Origin: Rhodoblastus sp052145335
Lineage (GTDB): Bacteria > Pseudomonadota > Alphaproteobacteria > Rhizobiales > Beijerinckiaceae
Reading direction: 5' to 3'
DNA: 59,333 nt
Assembly (NCBI RefSeq): GCF_052145335.1
Contig: NZ_JBKQOU010000202.1
Coordinates: 1 to 59,333, forward strand
Shown here: positions 43,419 to 51,151 of the stretch, one piece after another
Position numbering within the stretch: the first letter of the stretch is position 1
Layout of the letters: each line of letters starts with the position of its first letter
Notes under the pieces: generated by a model
Databases searched by the model: none
Told to the model about the DNA's origin: nothing
Seen by the model: only the letters and a program-made list of their open reading frames with translations
Translations under genes and position numbers: made by a program

Positions 43419-43829
43419 ATGATCGCAACCAAAACCTCCGAAGCGATTGACCCTGATCGCCGCCGCTTTTTTCGCGCTGCGGCCCTCACCATCGCCGCTG
43501 CGGAATTCGGCACGATCGGTACTGAGCAGGCGCAAGCTGGCGCCGCCACAACGAAGCCGGGAGCCAATAGCGCCTTCGCCCCGCTGAAGCAGATCGACGC
43601 CGGTGTCCTCAATGTCGGATATGCGGAAGCAGGTCCCGCCGAAGGGCCGGCTGTCATGCTCCTGCACGGCGGGCCTTACGATATCTATAGCTACGCCGAT
43701 GTCGCGCCAGCGCTGGCGCCGGCGGGCTACAGTTACGAGCACCGGCTCGTCAAGGGCGGCGTCGGGCACAATCTGCCGCAGGAGGCGCAGACCTTCGTCG
43801 AAGCCATCGTCGATGTCGCCCAAAGTTGA
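43419..43829 (+). pseudogene. Alpha/beta hydrolase with catalytic middle deleted in frame
   Basis: The 136-residue product keeps a Tat signal (DRRRFFRAAALTIAAAEFG), the N-terminal strands and oxyanion region up to VMLLHGGPYDIYSYADVAPA (about residues 79-98). It then jumps at residues 103-107 (AGYSYEHRL) straight to the C-terminal VKGGVGHNLPQEAQTFVEAI. Related epoxide-hydrolase-like proteins of Bradyrhizobium-type bacteria are, from memory, roughly 200 residues longer, with the nucleophile elbow and acid residue in the missing part. Only the HG loop and the terminal His region remain. The deletion is in frame at about 43729-43740, so a short exported protein could still be made, but not an active hydrolase. 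Confidence 0.75.
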
Positions 43830-43898
43830 TCGAGGACCGGCGGCGCGTCTTAAGCGCCAGCCACTACTTTTTGAGTTCTATTCGGGAAAGGACAAGCG

Positions 43899-44741
43899 AT
43901 GAGCATCATCACGACCAGAGACGGCGCACGAATTTACTACAAGGATTGGGGCAGCGGACAACCCGTCGTGTTCAGCCACGGCTGGCCGTTGTCATCGGAC
44001 GCCTTCGAGGACCAGATGTTCTTCCTGGCGTCGCACGGCTATCGCGTGATCGCGCATGATCGCCGCGGCCACGGGCGGTCCAGCCAGCCGTGGAATGGCA
44101 ACGACATGGACACCTATGCCGACGACCTCGCAGAACTCGTCGAGAAGCTCGACCTGCAAAGCGCTGTTCATGTCGGGCACTCGACCGGCGGCGGCGAGGT
44201 CGCACGCTATATCGGGCGCCACGGCTCCAAGCGGGTCGCCGAGGTCGTGCTCATCAGCGCGGTCCCGCCCGTCATGGTCAAGAGCGCGACCAACCCGCAG
44301 GGGACGCCGATCGAAGCATTCGATCAGATCCGCGCCGCCGTGCTGGCCGACCGTTCACAATTCTGGAAGGACCTCAGCATGGCCTTCTACGGCTATAATC
44401 GGCCGGGCGCGAAAATTTCCGAGGGCGTGCGCGAGTCATTCTGGCTGCAGGGCATGATGGCGGGCATGCCGGCGTCCTATTTTTGCGTCAAGGCGTTCTC
44501 GGAAACCGACATGACCGAGGATTTGAAAAAGATCGATGTGCCCACCCTGATCCTGCATGGCGACGACGATCAGATCGTGCCGATCGCGGCCGCCGCTCTG
44601 CAATCGTCCAAGCTCGTCAAGAACGCCGAGCTGAAAATCTATCCGGGCGCGCCGCACGGCATGTGCACGACGGAAAAGGACAAGGTCAACGCCGACCTGC
44701 TCGCGTTCGTCGCGCGTGCGGCGAAAGAGCACGCGGCGTGA
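43899..44741 (+). CDS. Alpha/beta hydrolase, cofactor-free haloperoxidase/arylesterase group
   Basis: The 280-residue protein begins MSIITTRDGARIYYKDWGSG and has SHGWPLSSDAFEDQM, RRGHGRSSQPW, and the elbow GHSTGGGEVARY (nucleophile Ser). The acid is in LILHGDDDQIVP and the terminal His in GAPHGMCTTEKDKVN. The family includes serine-dependent haloperoxidases that act as esterases or perhydrolases. GGAAAGG lies a few bases before the ATG. It follows the deleted hydrolase by 70 bases. Its real substrate is unknown; the fold assignment is secure. Confidence 0.93.
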   Translation: MSIITTRDGARIYYKDWGSGQPVVFSHGWPLSSDAFEDQMFFLASHGYRVIAHDRRGHGRSSQPWNGNDMDTYADDLAELVEKLDLQSAVHVGHSTGGGEVARYIGRHGSKRVAEVVLISAVPPVMVKSATNPQGTPIEAFDQIRAAVLADRSQFWKDLSMAFYGYNRPGAKISEGVRESFWLQGMMAGMPASYFCVKAFSETDMTEDLKKIDVPTLILHGDDDQIVPIAAAALQSSKLVKNAELKIYPGAPHGMCTTEKDKVNADLLAFVARAAKEHAA

Positions 44742-44757
44742 GTAAATTCCGAAGCTG
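44742..44757 (+). repeat. Dispersed repeat copy 1 (GTAAATTCCGAAGCTG)
   Basis: Starts immediately after the hydrolase stop. An exact 16-base copy lies at 45789-45804 and a 14/16 copy at 50172-50187, all in the same orientation and outside genes. Confidence 0.7.
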
Positions 44758-44859
44758 GCCTTTCGCGGCGCGACGGAGTTTGATCCGGGACGCTGCGCTC
44801 GCCGGGGACGACGCCGTGATCGCGCCGTCCCTTTGTTTTGTCCATTTCGAGGAGTTGTT

Positions 44860-45349
44860 TTGACGCAGATGGAGGACGCGCCGCAAACGGTTCCCGTTCA
44901 TATCGACGAGACGATTTCGTCGATCGCCAAGCTTCGCGCCGAGCATCGGGAAAACGCCACTCCGCTGCAACGCTTCGTCGACCGCATGATGAAACTGCTC
45001 GGGCGGCCTCAATTCATTGGCTGTGATCAGCGTGGTCATCGTCGCCTGGATTGGCCTCAATGTGCTCTTCGCATCGCTTGGCCATCACATGATCGATTCG
45101 TCCCCCTTTCCGTGGATAGGCGAAGCGATCTCGCTGACTTCCTTGTACAGGGTCGTGCTGGTCCTGATTTCACAGAAACGTGAAGACCAGCTCGCGCATC
45201 ATCGGGAAATGCTCATTCTGGAACTGGCGATTCTCAGCGATATTCACGACCGTCTCGACCCGGAAGCCGAAACCATGGGTCAAGCCGCCGACACGCAATC
45301 CGTGCTGAACGCCGTCACGAAAAAACCGGCCTCGAGGCCGCAGAATTGA
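44860..45349 (+). pseudogene. DUF1003 family membrane protein, frameshifted
   Basis: The first frame starts at TTG 44860 (AGGAG 5 bases upstream; ATG 44869 also in frame) and reads to LQRFVDRMMKLLGRPQFIG near 45020. The DUF1003 domain then continues one frame over from about 45020: AVISVVIVAWIGLNVLFASL, the SSPFPWIGEAISLTSLYRVV segment, LISQKREDQLAHHREMLILE and AILSDIHDRLD. Joined, the two halves give a typical DUF1003 protein with two membrane helices. The join needs removal of one G around 45020-45022, so this is either a single-base frameshift mutation or a sequencing error. Function of the family is unknown. Confidence 0.8.
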
Positions 45350-45359
45350 GTTTGGGGAT

Positions 45360-45385
45360 GGAACGAGCGACGACTTTTTTCAGTT
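45360..45385 (+). promoter_or_regulatory. EcfG-type general-stress promoter candidate upstream of the His-rich peptide gene
   Basis: GGAAC (45360-45364), then 17 bases, then AGTT (45382-45385) approximates the alphaproteobacterial EcfG consensus GGAAC-N16/17-CGTT. It lies about 70 bases before the start at 45457. Confidence 0.4.
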
Positions 45386-45456
45386 CTGAAAGCGTTTCGC
45401 CCCCGACCAAGACGTCCCTCCCGCACCGGGCGGAACGATTGTCGAAAGGAAACAAA

Positions 45457-45642
45457 ATGTTGAAGAAATTTTTAGCCGCGACCATCCTGACTTCCGCGCT
45501 GGCCCTGGCGCCATTCGCCGCCTTGGCCGAACCCGCTCCGGCTGCGCCCGCGGCCGAACCCATGAAGATGGAACATCACCATCATCATCATCATCACCAC
45601 CACCATCATCATCACCATCACCACCATGACGACCAAATGTGA
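45457..45642 (+). CDS. Secreted histidine-rich peptide with an 18-His tract
   Basis: The 61-residue product has a strong ribosome-binding site (AAAGGA) and a Sec signal MLKKFLAATILTSALALAPF with cleavage after ALA (residue 24). A short Pro/Ala/Glu linker follows, then 18 consecutive histidines (residues 40-57) and DDQM. The tract mixes CAT and CAC codons, so it is not a simple slipped repeat and looks maintained at the protein level. Natural poly-His proteins such as Hpn of Helicobacter and HypB-like carriers bind Ni, Cu, Co or Zn. A periplasmic metal buffer is therefore the natural inference. The Met-x-Met before the tract could add copper affinity. Confidence 0.85.
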   Translation: MLKKFLAATILTSALALAPFAALAEPAPAAPAAEPMKMEHHHHHHHHHHHHHHHHHHDDQM

Positions 45643-45788
45643 CGACTGACGCTCTTTCAAGGCGGGCGACGGGCGCATGCCCGCCGTTCGCCCTCGATCC
45701 GACTGAACCGCCGCCGACGCTCTCGTCGCCTAAAGCCTGCGCTCAAGGCCGCCGGCTGTGACGTAACCATCGGCGAAAACTGTGTTGG

Positions 45789-45804
45789 GTAAATTCCGAA
45801 GCTG
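45789..45804 (+). repeat. Dispersed repeat copy 2 (GTAAATTCCGAAGCTG)
   Basis: Exact match to the copy at 44742-44757; the identity extends by few bases on either side (a following TTTCGCG is shared apart from an offset). Intergenic. Confidence 0.7.
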
Positions 45805-45901
45805 TTTCGCGAACATGCCGCCTGTTATTGTCATTATCGTCTTGCAGCGCGTATACTGGATCGACGGCCGACCAGCTTGAACGTATCCTTTCGAACGCGA
45901 C

Positions 45902-45927
45902 GGAACTTTTCCGTTTTCGGCGATGTT
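45902..45927 (+). promoter_or_regulatory. EcfG-type general-stress promoter candidate upstream of otsB
   Basis: GGAAC (45902-45906), 17 bases, then TGTT (45924-45927). Same spacing as the site before the His-rich gene; about 140 bases before otsB. Trehalose synthesis is a common EcfG-controlled function. Confidence 0.45.
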
Positions 45928-46064
45928 GTTGCGCTTGCGCTAAGCAACATTGACGAAAAAGCCGCGGCCAAGCGGAGGGAGAGAGATCCGTGTTTCTCTT
46001 CGCCGCTCGAGTCTTGAACGCGGCGCGTCGATTGACGCCGAAACGTCCAACTCTGGAGAGCGGC

Positions 46065-46916
46065 ATGAATATGCAGAGCACAAGGAACGGCCCCAGCGCC
46101 ATGATCGGCACAATGCCCAAACCGCTGGCGTCTATCGGACCGGGGCAGATGCTTCCGTTAATCAAGGATCTGGAACAATATTGCGTCTTTCTAGACTTCG
46201 ACGGCACGCTGGTCGAGATCGAGGATCGCCCTGACGATGTGCGCATCGACCGCCCGATGCTGCAATTGATCGAACGATTGCGCGACAAGGTCGGGCGGGC
46301 TCTGGCGCTCGTGTCGGGCCGGGACATACACGTCATCGACCGCATGCTTTATCCGCTCGTGCTTCCCGTCGCCGGAGTCCATGGCCTGCAGCGCCGCGAC
46401 GCTTCCGGCCGCCTGCATAGCCCCATCATCGACCAGAGCGTTGTCGAAGCCATCGAAGCCCGGGTGGAGGCCGAATTTCAATCGGAACCGGGCGTCGTGA
46501 TCGAGAGGAAAACCGGCGCCGTTGCGATCCACTTCCGGTTGCGCCCCGATTTCGAAAAAAAATGCCAGGCGCTGGCCCGCAAGATCCTTCGCGAACGACC
46601 GGACCTGCACATGATCCAGGGGAAAATGGTTTGCGAGATCAGGCTGCAGGGCAATGACAAGGGCGCCGTTATCGCCACATTCCTCGAAGAACGTCCGTTC
46701 AAGGGGCGGATTCCCATTTTCGTCGGCGACGATGCGACAGATGAACCCGGATTCGTCATCGTGAACGCCTGCGGCGGCCTGTCGATCAAGATCGGCGAAG
46801 GTCCCACCGCGGCAAGATACCGCGCCGCAAACATCCAGGAATTGTACAATTGGCTCGACGCGCTGGCGCCAGGAGCCGGACTTCCTTCGCGCCCAAAAGC
46901 GGCCGACATGCAATGA
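46065..46916 (+). CDS. otsB: Trehalose-6-phosphate phosphatase
   Basis: The 283-residue protein is a HAD phosphatase, with motif I FLDFDGTLV giving Asp44 and Asp46, motif II in LALVSGR, Lys region KGAVIATFLEERP and motif IV GDDATDE. This matches OtsB, which dephosphorylates trehalose 6-phosphate. GGAGA precedes the ATG at 46065. The stop overlaps the next start as ATGA, so the GH15 gene is translationally coupled. A stress-type promoter candidate lies upstream. The N-terminal 30 residues vary in the family and the start could be a few codons further downstream. Confidence 0.93.
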   Translation: MNMQSTRNGPSAMIGTMPKPLASIGPGQMLPLIKDLEQYCVFLDFDGTLVEIEDRPDDVRIDRPMLQLIERLRDKVGRALALVSGRDIHVIDRMLYPLVLPVAGVHGLQRRDASGRLHSPIIDQSVVEAIEARVEAEFQSEPGVVIERKTGAVAIHFRLRPDFEKKCQALARKILRERPDLHMIQGKMVCEIRLQGNDKGAVIATFLEERPFKGRIPIFVGDDATDEPGFVIVNACGGLSIKIGEGPTAARYRAANIQELYNWLDALAPGAGLPSRPKAADMQ

Positions 46917-48697
46917 ACGACCTTGAACTCGGCGTCATCGGCAATTGCGCGGTCGCCGCGTTGATCGACCGCGACGCGAGGGTGCTCTGGTATTGTCTGC
47001 CGCGCTTCGACGGCGATCCGGTCTTCCATGCCCTGCTGGGGGCGCCGAAAGACGCCCCGGACGATGGCGTGTTCGCGATCGAACTTGAGGATCACGTTCA
47101 CAGTTGGCAAAGCTATGTCGAAAATACCGCCGTGCTGCAGACCGAACTGCACGGCAAACAGGGTTCGCTCCGCATCACGGATTTCGCGCCGCGATTATTT
47201 TGGCGAGAACGGCTGTTCTATCCGCAGGCCATTGTGCGCAGGCTCACGCCGATCTCCGGCAGCCCGCGAATAAGAATTCGACTTCGCCCGCGTTTCGACT
47301 ACGGCGCCAGCGCGCCGATCCGCACCTATGGCTCGCATCACATTCGCTATGTCGGCCCGAGCGCCACGATCCGCCTGACAACCAACGCGCCGATCGACTT
47401 CATACGCGACGAGACCTTCTTCAACTTGCGCGCGCCGATCGACCTCATTCTCGGCCCCGACGAAACGCTGCAGGAGGGAGTCGTCGAGACCGCCGGAAGG
47501 TTGGAGGAACGCACGACGGATTACTGGCGTAACTGGACGCATCGACTGGCGATCCCGTTTGAATTTCAGGATGCGGTGATCCGCGCGGCGGTAACCCTCA
47601 AGCTTTGCACTTATGAGCCGACCGGGGCCATTGTCGCCGCTCTGACCACGAGCATTCCCGAAGGCCCCGGGACACAACGAAACTGGGACTACCGCTTCTG
47701 CTGGCTGCGAGACTCCTATTTTGTCGTGCGCGCTCTCAACCGCCTCTCCGCCGTGCGAAAAATGGAAAATTACTTTCGCTGGCTGATGAACGTCGTCGCC
47801 TCACTGCACGAAACCGACATCCAGCCGGTCTATGGGATCGGCCTCGAAAGCGCCCTGGTGGAGCGGACCGTTCCCGGTCTGCCCGGCTATCGCGGCATTG
47901 GGCCGGTGCGCGTCGGCAACCAGGCCTACGAACATTCGCAACATGACAATTGCGGCAACGTGATTCTCGGCGTCGCCCAGATGTTCGTCGACCGGCGCCT
48001 GCTGTCGCCGCCGGGTCACGAGGATTTTCTGCGCCTGGAGGAATTGGGCCGCAAGGCGCTGCAGCTCTATGACAAGCCGGACGCCGGAATGTGGGAATAC
48101 CGCACCCGCGCCAGCATCCACACCACGTCCAGCCTGATGTGCTGGGCGGCCGCCGACCGCTTGGCGCGGATCGCGGGACACATCGGCGAGACGCAACGCG
48201 CCGGCGAATGGCGCTCCCACGCCGACCGCATGAAACAAGTCATTCTCGAACGCTCGTGGTCGCACAAGCGGCAGTCCTTCGTCGAATCCTTCGACGGCGA
48301 ATTTCTGGACGCCGGCGTGCTGTTGATGACCGAAGTCGGCTTCATCGATCCGCATGATCCGCGCATGGCGGCGACCGTGAAACAATTGGAAAAGGTTCTT
48401 GGGCGCGGTCCGCACATGATGCGTTATGAAGCGGCCGACGATTTCGGCATGCCCGGAACCGCTTTCAACACCTGCTCATTCTGGCGGATCGACGCCTTGG
48501 CGCGCATGGGCCGCGTCGAGGAGGCCCGTGAATATTTCGAAGAAATGCTCAAGCTTCGCAACCGGCTTGGCCTCATGTCCGAGGACGTCGACCCCAAGAC
48601 CGGCGAAATGTGGGGCAATTATCCGCAAACCTATTCGCTGGTCGGGATCGTCAATTGCGCCATGCGCCTGACGCGTTCCTGGGAGTCGGTCACATGA
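46913..48697 (+). CDS. Glycoside hydrolase family 15 protein (trehalase/glucoamylase-like)
   Basis: The 594-residue protein begins MNDLELGVIGNCAVAALIDR and has the N-terminal beta-sandwich of bacterial GH15 enzymes, then the (alpha/alpha)6 barrel. Signature segments are QRNWDYRFCWLRDSYF, EHSQHDNCGNVIL, MWEYRTRASIHTTSSLMCW (general acid Glu) and YEAADDFGMPGTAFNTCSFW (general base region). Family members release glucose from trehalose or alpha-glucans. Lying between otsB and otsA with ATGA overlaps on both sides, it is probably linked to trehalose turnover; which substrate it prefers cannot be read from sequence. Confidence 0.92.
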   Translation: MNDLELGVIGNCAVAALIDRDARVLWYCLPRFDGDPVFHALLGAPKDAPDDGVFAIELEDHVHSWQSYVENTAVLQTELHGKQGSLRITDFAPRLFWRERLFYPQAIVRRLTPISGSPRIRIRLRPRFDYGASAPIRTYGSHHIRYVGPSATIRLTTNAPIDFIRDETFFNLRAPIDLILGPDETLQEGVVETAGRLEERTTDYWRNWTHRLAIPFEFQDAVIRAAVTLKLCTYEPTGAIVAALTTSIPEGPGTQRNWDYRFCWLRDSYFVVRALNRLSAVRKMENYFRWLMNVVASLHETDIQPVYGIGLESALVERTVPGLPGYRGIGPVRVGNQAYEHSQHDNCGNVILGVAQMFVDRRLLSPPGHEDFLRLEELGRKALQLYDKPDAGMWEYRTRASIHTTSSLMCWAAADRLARIAGHIGETQRAGEWRSHADRMKQVILERSWSHKRQSFVESFDGEFLDAGVLLMTEVGFIDPHDPRMAATVKQLEKVLGRGPHMMRYEAADDFGMPGTAFNTCSFWRIDALARMGRVEEAREYFEEMLKLRNRLGLMSEDVDPKTGEMWGNYPQTYSLVGIVNCAMRLTRSWESVT

Positions 48698-50142
48698 CCC
48701 GGCTGGTCGTGGTCTCCAATCGCGTCGCCGATCCCGGCGCGGGGCAAGCGTCCGGCGGCCTGGCGGTATGCCTTCTCGACGCAATGCGCGACCGCGGCGG
48801 AATGTGGTTCGGCTGGAATGGCCAGCTTGTCGCCGACGAGAACGAGATCGCCGCCTCCTGCTCCAGGTACGGCCGCTGCACGCTGATGACCATCCCGCTC
48901 ACCGAACGCGACCATCGCGAGTTCTACCTCGGCTTTTCAAATCAGGTCTTGTGGCCGATCCACCATTATCGCCTCGATCTCGCGCATTTCACGCTCGAGG
49001 CCGCCGAAGGATACCGAAGAGTCAACGCTCGGTTCGCCGACGTCCTGGCGCCCCATCTGCACCGCAGCGACCTCATCTGGGTGCATGACTATCAGCTGAT
49101 CCCGCTGGGCGCTGAACTGCGTTCGCGGGGGGTGGGAAATGAAATCGGTTTTTTCTTCCATATCCCATTCCCGCCGCCCGAGGTTCTCACCGCAGTGCCG
49201 GAATACGAGTGGTTGGTGAGCTCTCTGCTCGAATATGATCTGGTCGGTTTCCAGACCGCCGCCGATCACGCCAATTTTTGCCGCTTTGTCTGCGAGTTTC
49301 TGGACGGCCAGAAAGTTTCCCCCGACACGTTGCGAGTCTCCGGAAAATATTTGAAGTCGGGCGTCTTCCCGGTCGGCATCGACGTCGAATCTTTCGTCGC
49401 CATGGCTCAGGATCCGGCGGCGATCAAGAGAATCCAGCGCCGGGAGCGCAACGACAAGCGGCGAATATACGCGATCGGCGTCGATCGCCTCGATTACAGC
49501 AAGGGGCTGCCGGAAAAGTTTCGCGCCTTCAGGCGGCTGCTCGACTCCTATCCCGACAACAGCAAGCCTGTGACCCTGATTCAGGTCGCTTCGCCAACCC
49601 GCGACGACCTGAAGGCCTATATCGATATCCGCCACGAACTCGAGGCGCTGTCTGGTAAAATCAACGGCAGGTTCGGCGACTTCGACTGGACGCCCTTGCG
49701 CTACATTCACCGTTCGGTCGCGCGCGAAACCCTCGCCGTTCACTACCGCGCCAGCCGGATCGGGCTCGTCACGCCCTTGCGCGATGGCATGAATCTCGTG
49801 GCGAAGGAATATATCGCCGCGCAGGACGTCGCCGATCCTGGCGTCTTGATCCTGTCGCGTTTCGCCGGCGCCGCCGAGGATCTCCAGGAGGCGCTGATCG
49901 TCAATCCCTATGACATCGACGAAGTTGCGCACGCCATGCGCCGGGCGATCGAGATGCCAAAGGAAGAGCGCATCGAACGTCACCGCATGCTCATGAAACG
50001 AATTCGCCAGCGCGACGCATGCAACTGGATGCGCAGTTTTTTGCGCGCGTTGCGTTCTTGCCGCGGCCATCTGCGCGGCAAGCTTGTCTTGACGACGCCT
50101 CTGGCGATAGCGAACGCCCCGGCAAAACGCGTTACCGGATGA
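48694..50142 (+). CDS. otsA: Trehalose-6-phosphate synthase
   Basis: The 482-residue GT20 enzyme shows ASGGLAVCLLDAM for the N-terminal glycine-rich loop, WVHDYQLIPLGAELR, FFHIPFPPPEVL, GVDRLDYSKGLPEKF for phosphate/UDP binding, and TPLRDGMNLVAKEYIAAQ. It transfers glucose from UDP-glucose to glucose 6-phosphate, feeding OtsB. The start overlaps the GH15 stop as ATGA. The C-terminal 40 residues beyond the GT20 core are basic and not obviously conserved. Confidence 0.95.
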   Translation: MTRLVVVSNRVADPGAGQASGGLAVCLLDAMRDRGGMWFGWNGQLVADENEIAASCSRYGRCTLMTIPLTERDHREFYLGFSNQVLWPIHHYRLDLAHFTLEAAEGYRRVNARFADVLAPHLHRSDLIWVHDYQLIPLGAELRSRGVGNEIGFFFHIPFPPPEVLTAVPEYEWLVSSLLEYDLVGFQTAADHANFCRFVCEFLDGQKVSPDTLRVSGKYLKSGVFPVGIDVESFVAMAQDPAAIKRIQRRERNDKRRIYAIGVDRLDYSKGLPEKFRAFRRLLDSYPDNSKPVTLIQVASPTRDDLKAYIDIRHELEALSGKINGRFGDFDWTPLRYIHRSVARETLAVHYRASRIGLVTPLRDGMNLVAKEYIAAQDVADPGVLILSRFAGAAEDLQEALIVNPYDIDEVAHAMRRAIEMPKEERIERHRMLMKRIRQRDACNWMRSFLRALRSCRGHLRGKLVLTTPLAIANAPAKRVTG

Positions 50143-50171
50143 AAGTTTTCTGGCCCGAAGGTTTTGCCTAG

Positions 50172-50187
50172 GTAGTTTCCGAAGCTG
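50172..50187 (+). repeat. Dispersed repeat copy 3 (degenerate)
   Basis: GTAGTTTCCGAAGCTG, 14 of 16 bases identical to the copies at 44742 and 45789, located 30 bases after the otsA stop. Confidence 0.55.
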
Positions 50188-50258
50188 TTGCTGGATCGGT
50201 ATCGGAGCGGAAATGGGCGCGACTTCACCGCCTTCTGGCAATCATCCGGGAAACGACC

Positions 50259-50402
50259 ATGACGCTCTCCATCGCGCATCTCCAGCCGATCATCGCATTG
50301 ATCGCCGGCGTTCTCATCCTGATCACGCCCAGGCTGCTCAATTATATCGTCGCGTTCTACCTGATCGTGACCGGAATTGTCGGCCTCGGTTTGGTTCATT
50401 AA
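50259..50402 (+). CDS. DUF3096 family small membrane peptide
   Basis: The 47-residue product, MTLSIAHLQPIIALIAGVLI and onward, has two short hydrophobic helices around a central ITPRLLNYIVAFYLI segment, the pattern of the DUF3096 family of tiny membrane proteins. Function is unknown; relatives are often encoded among stress genes. A GGGAAA stretch lies shortly before the ATG. It follows the trehalose operon by about 115 bases and may have its own promoter. Confidence 0.8.
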   Translation: MTLSIAHLQPIIALIAGVLILITPRLLNYIVAFYLIVTGIVGLGLVH

Positions 50403-50500
50403 AGGGCATGCGAGCCTTCCCGAAGGGTGGAACATTTGCCGATCCGAAAGCATTGGAACGCCGATAAAGTCGGCCCAGGACCAGCACACAGGAGCCCACG

Positions 50501-50713
50501 ATGACAGAGCAGCATCCCATACATGCCCTCGAAGGAAATCTTGAGAGCGCCCGTCTTGCAGCCATCGAGGCGCTGGCGGCGAAGGAGGTTGCGATTTCTC
50601 CCGACGCATTGCGAGATCTTGCGACGATCCAGGCGGCTTTAACTGCCGTCAGAGAAGAAATTGAAGCGCGCGGCGAAAAACTTGGGTGGGGGAGTCGGGA
50701 TACGTTGGAGTAA
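50501..50713 (+). CDS. Small hypothetical helical protein
   Basis: The 70-residue product is mostly predicted helix (LESARLAAIEALAAKEVAIS ... ALTAVREEIEARGEKLGW), with AGGAG about 7 bases before the ATG. No family is recognised. A GGAAC sequence with a CATT 17 bases later lies about 70 bases upstream, a weak version of the EcfG-type sites seen nearby. Its genuineness rests on the ribosome-binding site and amphipathic composition. Confidence 0.55.
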   Translation: MTEQHPIHALEGNLESARLAAIEALAAKEVAISPDALRDLATIQAALTAVREEIEARGEKLGWGSRDTLE

Positions 50714-50789
50714 GCCAATCCCTATCGGCAATCCAATTTCCGGGCGAAAGCGGCGACAATCGCTTCGGCGGCCTGGACGAAGCGGCTGC

Positions 50790-51069
50790 CTGGGCCTCTG
50801 GCCAATATGTCCGCATCAGGCTGCATTTGCGCGATGATCCCGATGCGCTGATGGTTCCTCAGGCGGCCCTGGGGTCGAGCCAGCTCGGCAAATTTCTGTA
50901 TGTCGTCGGCAAGGACAATGTGGTTGAGCAGCGCATTGTCTCGCTCGGCGCGACGCATGACGGCATGGTGGCGATCAGGACTGGCGTGGCCGAGGGCGAT
51001 CAGGTCATCGACGGCAATCTGTAAAAGATCGGCCCCGGCATGCCGGTCAAACCGCATCCGCATTCCTGA
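50790..51069 (+). pseudogene. C-terminal remnant of an RND efflux periplasmic adaptor (HlyD/AcrA family)
   Basis: In one frame the sequence reads GQYVRIRLHLRDDPDALMVP, QAALGSSQLGKFLYVVGKDN and GVAEGDQVIDGNL, the C-terminal strands of a membrane-fusion (adaptor) protein. The TAA at 51022-51024 then interrupts it. After the stop the same frame continues as KIGPGMPVKPHPHS and a second stop, the normal family ending. A CAG-to-TAA-like change thus truncated it, and at least 300 N-terminal residues (lipoyl and hairpin domains) are gone. The rest of the efflux system is absent from the window. Confidence 0.8.
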
Positions 51070-51151
51070 AAAACTTCATGCGCAGCTCGCGACGCAGACC
51101 TCGCCGCACACCGCCGACCACGCATCACACTTATTTTGGGGATCAACGAAC

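Larger units (their letters stand above)
45643..46064. other. Upstream region of the trehalose operon
   Basis: About 420 bases without a gene. It holds repeat copy 2 (45789-45804) and an EcfG-type promoter candidate (45902-45927). Open frames here lack ribosome-binding sites. Confidence 0.5.

Noticed and set aside
45457..45642. His-rich peptide as vector or cloning-tag contamination
   Set aside because: The tract follows a native-looking signal peptide and ribosome-binding site, is 18 residues long with mixed codons, and sits in normal chromosomal context.
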